Below the pieces are notes generated by a model. That model searched no databases. It worked only from the letters and a program-made list of their open reading frames with translations, and was not told the origin of the DNA. The position numbers and the translations under genes were made by a program. DNA of 64,000 bases from an uncultured Saprospirales bacterium (GTDB lineage: Bacteria > Bacteroidota > Bacteroidia > Chitinophagales > Saprospiraceae), in contig CALMIR010000167.1 of NCBI GenBank assembly GCA_937864265.1, forward strand, positions 62,001 to 126,000, in the 5' to 3' direction. Positions 35,511 to 44,237 of the stretch are shown in pieces (the stretch's first letter is position 1; each line of letters begins with the position of its first letter).

Positions 35511-36017
35511 ATGGAAAAAATTACATCATTAGCCCTAATAATCTTGCTAGCGCTAGCTTGTAATGGGGCTCAAAAATCGGTTAGTATTGCTCCTGTAAAC
35601 TGGAGTGGCAGGAAGATGAATTTGCCCGCATCAGATAGCTTGCTGCACCACAGCACTTATTTATCCGTTTATTCAGAAATATACCACATTGGAGAAGGAA
35701 AAACCTTTAACCTGACCGTCACAGTCAGCATGCGAAACATCAGTTCTACCGATACCGTTTATATCGAAAGAGCCGATTACTTCGATACACATGGGGCGTT
35801 AATCCGTACCTATTTTGACTATCCCATCTACATCAGCCCTCTGGAAACCCTGGAAATCGTCATTGATGAATCGGCAGGGAAGGGTGGAACAGGCGGTAAT
35901 TTTATCTTTGATTGGGCGATAAAAGATGGCTCCAACGAACCGCTTTTTGATGCCGTGATGATCTCCACCTCCGGCCAGCAAGGGCTTTCTTTTACCAGTC
36001 AGGGGGTGAAGCGATAA
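35511..36017 (+). CDS. DUF3124 lipoprotein
   Basis: A 168-residue protein with a lipoprotein signal ending LALAC (Cys about residue 17). The rest matches DUF3124: TYLSVYSEIYHI, LTVTVSMRNISSTD, YIERADYFDTHGALIR and the closing segment with PLFDAVMIS. Predicted envelope location with a beta-sandwich-like fold; no function is known. It is flanked by terminators on both sides, so it is probably a single-gene unit. Confidence 0.8.
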   Translation: MEKITSLALIILLALACNGAQKSVSIAPVNWSGRKMNLPASDSLLHHSTYLSVYSEIYHIGEGKTFNLTVTVSMRNISSTDTVYIERADYFDTHGALIRTYFDYPIYISPLETLEIVIDESAGKGGTGGNFIFDWAIKDGSNEPLFDAVMISTSGQQGLSFTSQGVKR

Positions 36018-36022
36018 AAATA

Positions 36023-36059
36023 AAAAACGGATGGCGACTTCGAGCCGACATCCGTTTTT
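36023..36059. terminator. Bidirectional terminator between convergent genes
   Basis: AAAAACGGATG (36023-36033) and CATCCGTTTTT (36049-36059) form a perfect 11-pair stem with A-run and T-run ends usable on both strands, between the DUF3124 gene (+) and the lipoprotein gene (-). Confidence 0.85.
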
Positions 36060-36074
36060 ATGATACAATCGAGT

Positions 36075-37019
36075 TTAGTTCTCCGGCATTTTGGTTTCCG
36101 ACCAAGTTATGTTTTTCTTGGGTTTGAATTTGATGTCAAAATCCAAAGCGCCCTTTTCGTCGTATAAGTCGCTCAGCGGCATTTCGATGGTTACCGTTTG
36201 CCCATCCACTTCAGCGCCTTTGAAATCAGCGGATTTTACCTTACCGGGTAAGTGGATCACCATTTTGTACTTAGAGCCGCCCATGAACATTTGCATCATC
36301 GCCATTTGCTCATTTCCACCCTCTTCCTGAAGCGCATCCAAATTAGTAGGCTTGCGGCTGATGTTGAGGCTACTGCCTTTTAATTGGTATTTAGTAGTGC
36401 TGTTGAGGCCGTCTTTAACGGCTGCCAGCTTTTCAGCGTCGCCACCCTGACCTGTTTTTTCCAACAATTCCATCAAGGTACCCAAAAAGCCAAAAGCTTC
36501 ATTGGGATCATCGAAAGCTTGACCCAGCGTGAAAATGAATTTGGATTCCTGTTGGTTCATCTGCAAGCGAATATCCATGCCCATCATGTCTTGGAAGGCG
36601 CCGATAAATTTCTCTTTTTCGGCCTTGGTCATGTCTTCATTATCTTCATCGCGCAGTTTCTGCCACAAATCGTCGGTTGTCATTCCTTCTTTGGCCAGTA
36701 ATTGATCCACCAATGGTTTTACGTAGATAATGGTGTCCAAAGATTCTTTGGCCAATAATTGTTCTACGGCATCTTTGGCCTTATCGCGCTCTATCACACT
36801 ATCAGGTGGCAGTGTGCCGTCTCCATCTTCTTCAGGGGGGGCAGTTGGGTTCAATTCTTGTTGTAGGCCCATCATTAGGAAGGGGTATAGTTCGCTCATA
36901 TCCACATGATAGGCAAAACGACCGGTTCCATCAGAGTTGATCCATATCTCTTCCGTTGTGGAGCAAGAAGCCAATAGGATCATGGCACAGAAAGCAAAAA
37001 AACGAAATAAAGTATTCAT
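36075..37019 (-). CDS. Hypothetical lipoprotein, 314 residues
   Basis: The signal peptide ends LLASC, giving a lipidated Cys at about residue 19. After it comes WINSDGTGRFAYHVDMS, a phrase seen in Bacteroidota lipoproteins of unknown role. The middle is acidic and helical with two similar stretches around QLLAKE, and the C-terminal third is beta-rich. No enzyme motif is seen. Convergent with the DUF3124 gene across a shared terminator. Confidence 0.7.
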   Translation of the reverse strand: MNTLFRFFAFCAMILLASCSTTEEIWINSDGTGRFAYHVDMSELYPFLMMGLQQELNPTAPPEEDGDGTLPPDSVIERDKAKDAVEQLLAKESLDTIIYVKPLVDQLLAKEGMTTDDLWQKLRDEDNEDMTKAEKEKFIGAFQDMMGMDIRLQMNQQESKFIFTLGQAFDDPNEAFGFLGTLMELLEKTGQGGDAEKLAAVKDGLNSTTKYQLKGSSLNISRKPTNLDALQEEGGNEQMAMMQMFMGGSKYKMVIHLPGKVKSADFKGAEVDGQTVTIEMPLSDLYDEKGALDFDIKFKPKKNITWSETKMPEN

Positions 37020-37109
37020 ATAGATTTGGTTGTGTTATTTTAGCAAAGCTGAAGCTAACTAAGCCTTTAGAATTGTGTAAAATGTCGCCAATTTGAGCAA
37101 CTGAATTAC

Positions 37110-37730
37110 TCAATGCATCCGGTCGCCCCGCAATTCCAGTTCTTTCATTACCTCGGCCTCGTATTCCAGGTATTCCTGCCAACGTTGTTTGACCATCGCT
37201 TCGTCGCAGTAGCGCTTGGCCAGTTCAATGAACAAGACATAATGGCCTGCCTCGGCGACCATGAAATTGTGGTACCACTGGCGCAAATTAGGTTCGTTGA
37301 TATGGAGTGACAATAAACGGAAACGCTCGCAACTTCTAGCTTCGATCAAGGCGCAAATCAGCAACCTTTCCAGCAGGCGTTCTTCCCGGCTGCCGCCTTT
37401 TTTTTGAAATTCCAGCAGGCGGTTGACGTATTCATCTTTTCGTTGAAAACCAAGGGATAAATTCCGCTTTTCCAATTCTTTCATCACCATCCGAAAATGC
37501 CCCCATTCCTCTGTAACAATAGGCGCTAATTCTTTGACCAGGTCTTCTTTATCGGGATAGCCTTGGATGAGCGAAATACAGGCTGTTGCAGCTTTTTGCT
37601 CGCAGTAGGCATGGTCGGTTAAGATTTCTCCCAGGTCTTTTTCTGCCAGATTCACCCATCTCGGATCTGTTGGCAGCTTTAGCCCCAACATCTGTACACT
37701 TTGTAATTCGCTGGCTTGTTCTTGAGTCAT
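37110..37730 (-). CDS. MiaE-like diiron hydroxylase (copy 2)
   Basis: A 206-residue ferritin-like protein with the same ligand pattern as the first copy: DHAYCEQKAA, EEWGHFRM, IEARSCERFR and AEAGHYVLF. Identity with the copy at 24087 is low outside these motifs, and the lengths and N-termini differ, so this is an old paralogue. It may hydroxylate ms2i6A37 in tRNA, or act on another tRNA or substrate. The N-terminal 25 residues are an extra, non-conserved segment. Confidence 0.82.
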   Translation of the reverse strand: MTQEQASELQSVQMLGLKLPTDPRWVNLAEKDLGEILTDHAYCEQKAATACISLIQGYPDKEDLVKELAPIVTEEWGHFRMVMKELEKRNLSLGFQRKDEYVNRLLEFQKKGGSREERLLERLLICALIEARSCERFRLLSLHINEPNLRQWYHNFMVAEAGHYVLFIELAKRYCDEAMVKQRWQEYLEYEAEVMKELELRGDRMH

Positions 37731-37756
37731 TGTGCTGTTTTGGTTGCGAATTTATG

Positions 37757-38917
37757 CTACTCTAAGCAAGTAATCTGCTGAATAAAAAAGCCCATATTAT
37801 ATACCTCGTACTCCTCATAACCGCTACTCCAGGAGACGATCACGCTGTTTACTTCGCTGCGTTTAAGGACATTAATTTGCCCCTGATCGATGGGGTAGTG
37901 TACCCTGTAGGTCAACAACCCGCTTTCTGTGTCATAAGTTCCCTGATCCATTTTCCCGGAGCGGAGCGTGATGAATTGGTTGTTCAGCAACTTCACCATG
38001 AGGTAACTGCCTTTTTCAATAAATCCGTAAGCTTCTCGCGCATTGGGATAGGCAAAGGTAAATTCCAGACTCAAGTAGCGATAGCCGCCGAGTATGGTAA
38101 AAAAACCGTCACAACGTAAATAGTCTTTGCCTTCCAGGAAAGGGCGCAGGCGCTCGTCGGTATGGGTGAAAAGTATTTGTTCGCGCAAATCCCGGCGATA
38201 CCTGCCCCGATTGTCTTTACCTTCATAGGCATAACTGCAATCAGGCGCTGGTGGCGTCAGCAGAATATCGTCTGTTTGGGTAAAAGGGAGGTAATTGTCG
38301 TCCAAAACGAGGCTATTATAAGAGGTCAAGGCGGTTAATTCGACCCCTTCAAATTGTTTGGCCTGATTTTTTTTCAGGGCTTGTTTTTGGACATAATCTT
38401 CCAGGTAATTGCCTTTGCTGACGATTTCCTGCGATTTTTGAACTTCATTGAGGGCGAAGGTAGCTTCGCGATTGGTTTCCTGTTCCGTTTGCTTTGCTGC
38501 TTGAAGACGGGCTCCGATTTCTTGTTGCAGTGGTGGGTTGTTTTGCGCTTTGGAGTATTCTTTTTCCAAATAGGCACACTGTTGCTTGGCCTGCTCCTGC
38601 CGCTCTTGAGCAATCTTGGCAGCATCTTTGGCCAACTGCACCTTTCGCTCGGCTATTTTCCGCAAATCCTGTTCGGTGATGGGAATGGCACCTTCTAAAG
38701 GTTCGATCTTCACATCCAAGACTGGGTATTTGTTATCCGTAGCAGATGTCGCCTCTGGTTTGTCCTCAAATTCAGAAAACAGTTGGGTTGTCCCGTCGGG
38801 AAAAACAATGATGGCTTCTCCTTTTGCGTTGGTAGTAATGACGGGTTGTCCATTTAGGAAAGGTAGATTCCATAGGGCAAAAAAAGCCAACAGGAGAAAA
38901 AAATGTCTAAATTGCAT
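37757..38917 (-). CDS. Secreted coiled-coil protein of unknown function
   Basis: A 386-residue protein with a signal peptide ending LNGQ, then GEAIIVFPDGTTQLF, a motif common in Bacteroidota periplasmic proteins. Residues about 80-190 are a long charged, Gln-rich coiled coil (KIAQERQEQAKQQC and similar). The C-terminal 190 residues look like a beta domain with two cysteine-bearing segments. Family not recognised. It is 26 bases upstream of the miaE-like gene on the same strand. Confidence 0.7.
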   Translation of the reverse strand: MQFRHFFLLLAFFALWNLPFLNGQPVITTNAKGEAIIVFPDGTTQLFSEFEDKPEATSATDNKYPVLDVKIEPLEGAIPITEQDLRKIAERKVQLAKDAAKIAQERQEQAKQQCAYLEKEYSKAQNNPPLQQEIGARLQAAKQTEQETNREATFALNEVQKSQEIVSKGNYLEDYVQKQALKKNQAKQFEGVELTALTSYNSLVLDDNYLPFTQTDDILLTPPAPDCSYAYEGKDNRGRYRRDLREQILFTHTDERLRPFLEGKDYLRCDGFFTILGGYRYLSLEFTFAYPNAREAYGFIEKGSYLMVKLLNNQFITLRSGKMDQGTYDTESGLLTYRVHYPIDQGQINVLKRSEVNSVIVSWSSGYEEYEVYNMGFFIQQITCLE

Positions 38918-39067
38918 GGCCCAATTGTGTTTTTGGGAAAAACAGGAACAGCTTGTATTTGCTATTTATACTTTAAAGCTGCCAAAATGTTACCGATATT
39001 TGGTTCAAAAAATGGTAAACAAAGATACGGAATATTCTCCAATCGAAGATCAAAACTTCAAGCAACC

Positions 39068-41242
39068 ATGAATAAACGCTTTTTTTTCTTCATGATGATC
39101 GCTATCGGCTGGTCTTGCCAAAATGAGGGCGGAACGTCCAGTGAGGAGGCTAGTAAAATCCCTAGTATCACAGTGGAATATCCCAATACCTTCCGCGATA
39201 CCGCCCTGTTAGACACGTTTTTTGGTTCTAGGGTAAAAGACCCTTATCGCTGGTTGGAAAACGAGCAGTCGGAATCGACCCGGCGTTGGGTAAGCACGCA
39301 ACAGTCATTGACTGAAAAATATTTAAACCAGTTGCCCGACCGCGAATTGATCCGACAAAGACTGGAAAAGCTCTGGGATTATGAGCGGTTTAGCAACCCG
39401 GAGAAAAAGGGCAATTACTTTTATCAATTCAGGAACAGCGGATTGCAAAACCAAAGTGTGCTGTATCGCAGTCAAAGTTTGACCGGTTCCTGGGCACCGA
39501 TTCTCGATCCCAATACTTTTTCCTTAGACGGGACGGCGGCCTTGGGGGGATACGCCTTTTCCAAAGACGGTAGTTTGTTGGCCTATGAAGTATCCGAAGG
39601 CGGGTCTGATTGGCACTCCATTTACATCAAAGACATGGAGAGCGGTCAGGTGCTGAAAGATACCATTCAATGGATCAAATTTTCCAATATCGCCTGGTTC
39701 CGGGACGGCTTTTTTTATTCCAGGTACCCACAGCCGTCTAAAGGTGCCGGGCTGGAAGGTAAAAATGAATTCCATCAGGTGTATTACCACAAAGTAGGCA
39801 CTTCTCAAGCGGAAGACGAACTGGTATTTGCCGATCGCGTTCATCCCCAGCGCAATTTTTATGCGCAGGTAAGCCCCGATGAAAAGTTCCTATTGGTCAG
39901 TGGCGCCGAATCCACCAGCGGCAATGCCCTTTATTTTCGCGACTTGACAACCGATGAAATAGCATTGACCCCCATTGTGGAAAGCTTTGATTATGATTTT
40001 GTACCTGTCGGCAGCGATAAAAATAACTTGTATGTGTTGACCAATTTCAAAGCATCGAACAAGCGATTGGTCAGGATAAATGCCAGTCAGCCCGATGCGC
40101 GTTTCTGGCAGGAAGTGATCCCGGAAAACGGCGATGTCCTGGAGCAGGTGTATATGTATGGCGGTAAACTGCTTGCCTTGTATATTCACAATGCACAAAG
40201 CTTGCTGAAAGTATTGGATTTAAACGGCCAGGAGCAGGGGACGGTGAACTTGCCTGACATTGGCACAGTTACAGAGATAAAAGGGGATATAGAGCGTACC
40301 CAGGCTTTCTTTGAATTTACCAGCCTCACCCGGCCACCAGGTGTTTACGAACTCGACCTCAAAACCCTTCAAACCAAAATATACAAAGAACCGAAAGTGG
40401 ATTTTGACAGCGATGCTTATGAAACCAAACAGGTGTGGTTTGAAAGCTACGATGGTACCCGTGTTCCTCTATTTGTTGTACACAAAAAAGGACTCAATAT
40501 GGATGGCCAGCGGCCAACCTTGCTATTTGGATATGGGGGCTTCAATATACCGATGATGCCTATTTTCAACCGGACACGCATCAATTTATTTCCTGTCATT
40601 TTGGAAAACGATGGCGTCTGTGCAGTAGCCAACATACGAGGCGGCGGTGAATTTGGTACAGCCTGGCACCTGGCGGGCACTAAAAATAAAAAGCAAAATG
40701 TGTTTGACGATTTTCAGTCGGCAGCCGAGTACCTCATCGCCAATAAATATACCTCTGCCGATAAATTGGCCATTTACGGGCGTTCCAATGGCGGTCTTTT
40801 GGTCGGGGCTTGTCTGACTCAGCGCCCCGATTTATTCCGGGTGGCTATTCCGGCAGTCGGGGTTTTGGACATGATGCGTTACCACCAGTTCACGATAGGC
40901 TGGGCTTGGGCTACCGATTATGGCCGTTCGGATGTCAAGGAAGATTTTGATTACTTACTGGCTTATTCGCCATTGCACAATGTTTCTCGTGAAAAATATC
41001 CAGCTACTTTGATTACAACTGCCGATCACGACGATCGGGTAGTACCAGCCCATTCGTATAAATTTGCTGCTGCTTTGCAGTACAATCAAATTGGCGATTC
41101 TCCCATTTTAGTAAGGATTGACTCCAGCGCTGGTCATGGAGCAGGCAAGCCAACGTCCAAAAGCATAGCAGAAGGAGCAGATGTGTTGGCCTTTATTTTT
41201 CAAAACATGGGTATTCCGGTTGTTTATCGCCAGCAAAAATAA
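39068..41242 (+). CDS. Prolyl oligopeptidase (S9A) lipoprotein
   Basis: From ATG 39068 the product has 724 residues. A lipoprotein signal ends IGWSC, so the enzyme is probably membrane-tethered. The N-terminal DPYRWLEN, the seven-bladed propeller and the C-terminal hydrolase domain with YGRSNGGLL (Ser), DHDDRV (Asp) and SAGHGAG (His) are all present. It cleaves after proline in short peptides. The longer frame from 38903 would add 55 residues overlapping the divergent gene and is rejected. dacA starts two bases after its stop. Confidence 0.93.
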   Translation: MNKRFFFFMMIAIGWSCQNEGGTSSEEASKIPSITVEYPNTFRDTALLDTFFGSRVKDPYRWLENEQSESTRRWVSTQQSLTEKYLNQLPDRELIRQRLEKLWDYERFSNPEKKGNYFYQFRNSGLQNQSVLYRSQSLTGSWAPILDPNTFSLDGTAALGGYAFSKDGSLLAYEVSEGGSDWHSIYIKDMESGQVLKDTIQWIKFSNIAWFRDGFFYSRYPQPSKGAGLEGKNEFHQVYYHKVGTSQAEDELVFADRVHPQRNFYAQVSPDEKFLLVSGAESTSGNALYFRDLTTDEIALTPIVESFDYDFVPVGSDKNNLYVLTNFKASNKRLVRINASQPDARFWQEVIPENGDVLEQVYMYGGKLLALYIHNAQSLLKVLDLNGQEQGTVNLPDIGTVTEIKGDIERTQAFFEFTSLTRPPGVYELDLKTLQTKIYKEPKVDFDSDAYETKQVWFESYDGTRVPLFVVHKKGLNMDGQRPTLLFGYGGFNIPMMPIFNRTRINLFPVILENDGVCAVANIRGGGEFGTAWHLAGTKNKKQNVFDDFQSAAEYLIANKYTSADKLAIYGRSNGGLLVGACLTQRPDLFRVAIPAVGVLDMMRYHQFTIGWAWATDYGRSDVKEDFDYLLAYSPLHNVSREKYPATLITTADHDDRVVPAHSYKFAAALQYNQIGDSPILVRIDSSAGHGAGKPTSKSIAEGADVLAFIFQNMGIPVVYRQQK

Positions 41243-41244
41243 GC

Positions 41245-42045
41245 ATGCAGGAATTGTTTGAAGTAGGTTTTTTATCGGTAAGAATTTGGGACGTATTGGA
41301 TATCCTCATTGTGGGTTATCTGATGTACCAGATTTACAAATTGCTAAGGGGTAACATCGCTTTCAATATTTTTATTGGGGTTTTGATGCTCTATGGTATT
41401 TGGTTTCTGGTCAATCAATTGAACATGCAGTTGCTATCGGCGGTGTTGAATCAATTGGTCAGCGTCGGTATCATTGTTTTGATCATCATTTTCCAACCAG
41501 AGGTGCGGCGTTTTTTGCTTTTCTTGGGCAATACTACCCTGCGGCAGCGGTCTAATTTTGTGCGCCGTTTGTTATTGGATCAAAGCATTGAGAACAGAAA
41601 GGAGCGCAACCGCCAGATAGATGCCATCAAATCGGCGCTGCTTAAAATGAGCAAAAAGAAAACAGGAGCGCTCATCGTTTTTGCCAACAACCAAAACTTG
41701 GAAGGTGTGGTGAGCGGTGGAGTTAGGCTAAATGCCGAAATCAGTGAGCCGCTGCTAGAAAGTATTTTTAAAAAAGAAAGCCCTCTACACGATGGTGCTT
41801 TGATCATCGCCGATGGCAAAATGCGGTCGGCGGGCTGCATCTTGCCCGTTTCTGAAAACCCCAACTTGCCCAAGAGTGTGGGGCTACGCCACCGGGCGGC
41901 GGTAGGTATTTCAGAGCGACTGAATGTAGCTGTCTTCTTGTGTTCTGAGGAGACAGGTTATATCTCCATGTCTGTCAATGGGCAGCTGATCCGCAAATTG
42001 CAAAGCGAAGAACTGGAAAGGCTTTTGAATGAATATTACCACTAG
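41245..42045 (+). CDS. dacA: Diadenylate cyclase (CdaA/DacA type)
   Basis: Makes cyclic di-AMP from two ATP. The 266-residue protein has three N-terminal membrane helices (about residues 10-90) and a DAC domain with LHDGALII (DGA motif) and LRHRAAVG (RHR motif), both intact. In many bacteria the next gene is ybbR/cdaR; here the YbbR protein is encoded at 5712-6668. The start lies two bases after the prolyl oligopeptidase stop, so the two are co-translated. Confidence 0.93.
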   Translation: MQELFEVGFLSVRIWDVLDILIVGYLMYQIYKLLRGNIAFNIFIGVLMLYGIWFLVNQLNMQLLSAVLNQLVSVGIIVLIIIFQPEVRRFLLFLGNTTLRQRSNFVRRLLLDQSIENRKERNRQIDAIKSALLKMSKKKTGALIVFANNQNLEGVVSGGVRLNAEISEPLLESIFKKESPLHDGALIIADGKMRSAGCILPVSENPNLPKSVGLRHRAAVGISERLNVAVFLCSEETGYISMSVNGQLIRKLQSEELERLLNEYYH

Positions 42046-42064
42046 GTAGTGCGCAAAAATGATG

Positions 42065-42097
42065 GCCCGATTTTTTACAATAGCTGAAAAATCGGGC
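42065..42097. terminator. Bidirectional terminator after dacA
   Basis: GCCCGATTTTT (42065-42075) pairs perfectly with AAAAATCGGGC (42087-42097). It sits between the convergent dacA and FG-GAP genes. Confidence 0.8.
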
Positions 42098-42130
42098 ATT
42101 TAATTTATCGCCTTGCGTTAAAAACACTAT

Positions 42131-43894
42131 TTATCGAGCGATAATAAAGGTTTTGGTCTGTTGTTCTGACCAGCTTTTTTGCAACATGACGTAATATTGT
42201 CCCGCAGGTAAATCAGCAATTGGCCAATCCAGGTTTAGTGTTTGGTGCATATTTGAAAAATTATGCCGACGCAATACGCGTCCATGATGATCCATTAAAA
42301 TCAAAGCAAGAGAGTCTGGAACAGCATTTAATCTACCTTTAATCTGGATGATTTCATCGGCGGGATTCGGAGAAATGTGCCAATAGTCAAGCCAAGGATT
42401 TGCTCCTGGAATGGTAGCGCTTATTGGTTCTGTCAAGTCTATGGTTTGGTTGGATAGGATGGCCGGTAAATTTTGCATTTGACCGCTGGGCCATTCTACG
42501 ATCAGGCTGTCTGCCTGGCTTGCATCGCCTAAACCAAAGTGGACTTGTAGTGAGTTTTGGCAATTGTAGCCATCCTGGGCGGATATTTCCCGCATCTGCC
42601 ATCGTTCAGCGCCGTTTATCGTAGCTTTTAGCCTGATTTTAGCCCCGATGGCCGAACGATTTGAAAGCGTGCCTTGAAGCCTGATTTTTATCCACTTGTT
42701 GCTATTGCCGCTGTTGTGAAACAGGGTGTTGGCTACCTTCACTTGGCCTGTAGTTTTACAATTGGCTACCGCCAGATCTAAGAAGCCGTCGTTGTCCATA
42801 TCGCCAAATGCAGCGCCGTAGGAGCATTGGGTTTCTAGTTCAGAAATGCTTTCTAAATCCCTAGTAAAATGCCCGGTTCCATCGTTGAGGTACAAAAAGT
42901 TTTCGACACCTGAACTGGGGCCGAATCCGTTGACGACAAAAAGATCGAGGTCGCCATCATTGTCTATATCGCCAAAGACGGAGCCAAAGGAAGAGCCGCC
43001 ATCCTGCACAATAGGCTGACCAACAGTCGCCGAAAAATTACCCATACCGTCATTGATGAAAAGCTGGTTGTGCTGGTTGTAATTCGCCACAAAAAGATCG
43101 AGGTCGCCATCGTTGTCCACATCTGCCCAACTGCTGCCCGTTGAAGATTTTCCATCTGCAACAATCAAATTATCGGTAACGGCTGTAAAGAATCCCGTTC
43201 CATCGTTGCGGTAGAGGTCGTTCTTTTGATTTTCTTCATTGGATACAAACAAATCGATATCGCCATCTGAGTCAAAATCCGTCCAATTGATCGACCTGGA
43301 AATGTGGGCATCCTGTACCCAAGCACCTGTTGTAATAGGCATCCATGCGCCATTTCCCAGATTTTTGTATAGCAAATTGCGCAGCAAATTGGGCGACGTA
43401 GCATTGCTGTTGCTGATGTATAAATCCACCAAACCATCGTTGTCGTAATCGCCCCAACTAGCCGTTTCGGAATAAGTCAGGGCATTAGTCAAGGGCTGCA
43501 AAGTAAACTGCCCATTGCCATCATTGGTATAAAAGTAATTGGGCTGCCCATACCAGGTTACGACAAAAGCATCCAGATCGCCATCGTTGTCTGCATCCGC
43601 AAAAGTAGCGCCATCCGATGCGCTATTGTCCGTGATGATTGCTCCGCCTTGGCTGTCTGAAAAAGTTCCATTGCCAAAACTCAGATAGAGCATATTGTTC
43701 TCGCCTCCTGAAGGGCCATTGCTGATGAAAATATCATCGAAGCCGTCGTTATTTACATCGACAAAATTGCAAGAACGGCTATCAGAAGGGGTATTGACAA
43801 TTGCCCCTTCCGTAATGCGGGTGAAACTTACTTGAGCTTCCAAGTTATAAATTCCCAGACCTAGAATTAGCGGCAAATAGTAAATATTACGCAT
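42131..43894 (-). CDS. FG-GAP/ASPIC repeat protein with type A T9SS sorting domain
   Basis: From ATG 43894 the product has 587 residues. The signal peptide ends LEAQ, then about eight FG-GAP/VCBS units carry the calcium-binding DxDxDG-like turns (DVNNDGFDD, DADNDGDLD, DYDNDGLVD, DSDGDIDLF, DIDNDGDLD) that build an integrin-like propeller. An ASPIC/UnbV domain follows (NRSAIGAKIRL). The C-terminal 80 residues form a type A sorting domain (ISPNPADEIIQI, LPAGQYYVML, KTFIIAR). Predicted to be exported by the type IX system to the surface; the ligand is unknown. Confidence 0.9.
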   Translation of the reverse strand: MRNIYYLPLILGLGIYNLEAQVSFTRITEGAIVNTPSDSRSCNFVDVNNDGFDDIFISNGPSGGENNMLYLSFGNGTFSDSQGGAIITDNSASDGATFADADNDGDLDAFVVTWYGQPNYFYTNDGNGQFTLQPLTNALTYSETASWGDYDNDGLVDLYISNSNATSPNLLRNLLYKNLGNGAWMPITTGAWVQDAHISRSINWTDFDSDGDIDLFVSNEENQKNDLYRNDGTGFFTAVTDNLIVADGKSSTGSSWADVDNDGDLDLFVANYNQHNQLFINDGMGNFSATVGQPIVQDGGSSFGSVFGDIDNDGDLDLFVVNGFGPSSGVENFLYLNDGTGHFTRDLESISELETQCSYGAAFGDMDNDGFLDLAVANCKTTGQVKVANTLFHNSGNSNKWIKIRLQGTLSNRSAIGAKIRLKATINGAERWQMREISAQDGYNCQNSLQVHFGLGDASQADSLIVEWPSGQMQNLPAILSNQTIDLTEPISATIPGANPWLDYWHISPNPADEIIQIKGRLNAVPDSLALILMDHHGRVLRRHNFSNMHQTLNLDWPIADLPAGQYYVMLQKSWSEQQTKTFIIAR

Positions 43895-44237
43895 GTTACT
43901 TCTCTTTTGATGTAAAAGTAGCAAGCAATAAGCTGCCATTTGAATAGGTTCGCTGAAGACCCCTTTGCTACCGCTCGAAAGCGGTTTGCGCTGTTCGAAG
44001 GACTTTTTTACAGGAAGGAAAAAACAGGATTTTGGAATAAAAACAAGAAATTTGTTTAAAACGTATGATGATTGTATGCAACCCTGCTGGTATCTTGGCG
44101 TATAAACTCCAGACATTAGCCCTACCAGAATCCAAGATAAATTCAGGAATTCGGTTTTCACCATGCCATCATTTGCGAAAACTGATTCTAGCAATTTATC
44201 GTATTATTTGTTTATAAACACTATTCAACAACACACT
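43895..44237. other. Intergenic region of 343 bases between divergent secreted-protein genes
   Basis: Open frames extend from both neighbours into this stretch but would place extra residues before good signal peptides, so I treat it as non-coding. It should hold both promoters; no full TTTG/TAnnTTTG pair was found on either strand. Nothing else is visible. Confidence 0.5.

Noticed and set aside
38903..39067. N-terminal extension of the prolyl oligopeptidase
   Set aside because: The 55 extra residues overlap the divergent gene and precede a good lipoprotein signal at ATG 39068.
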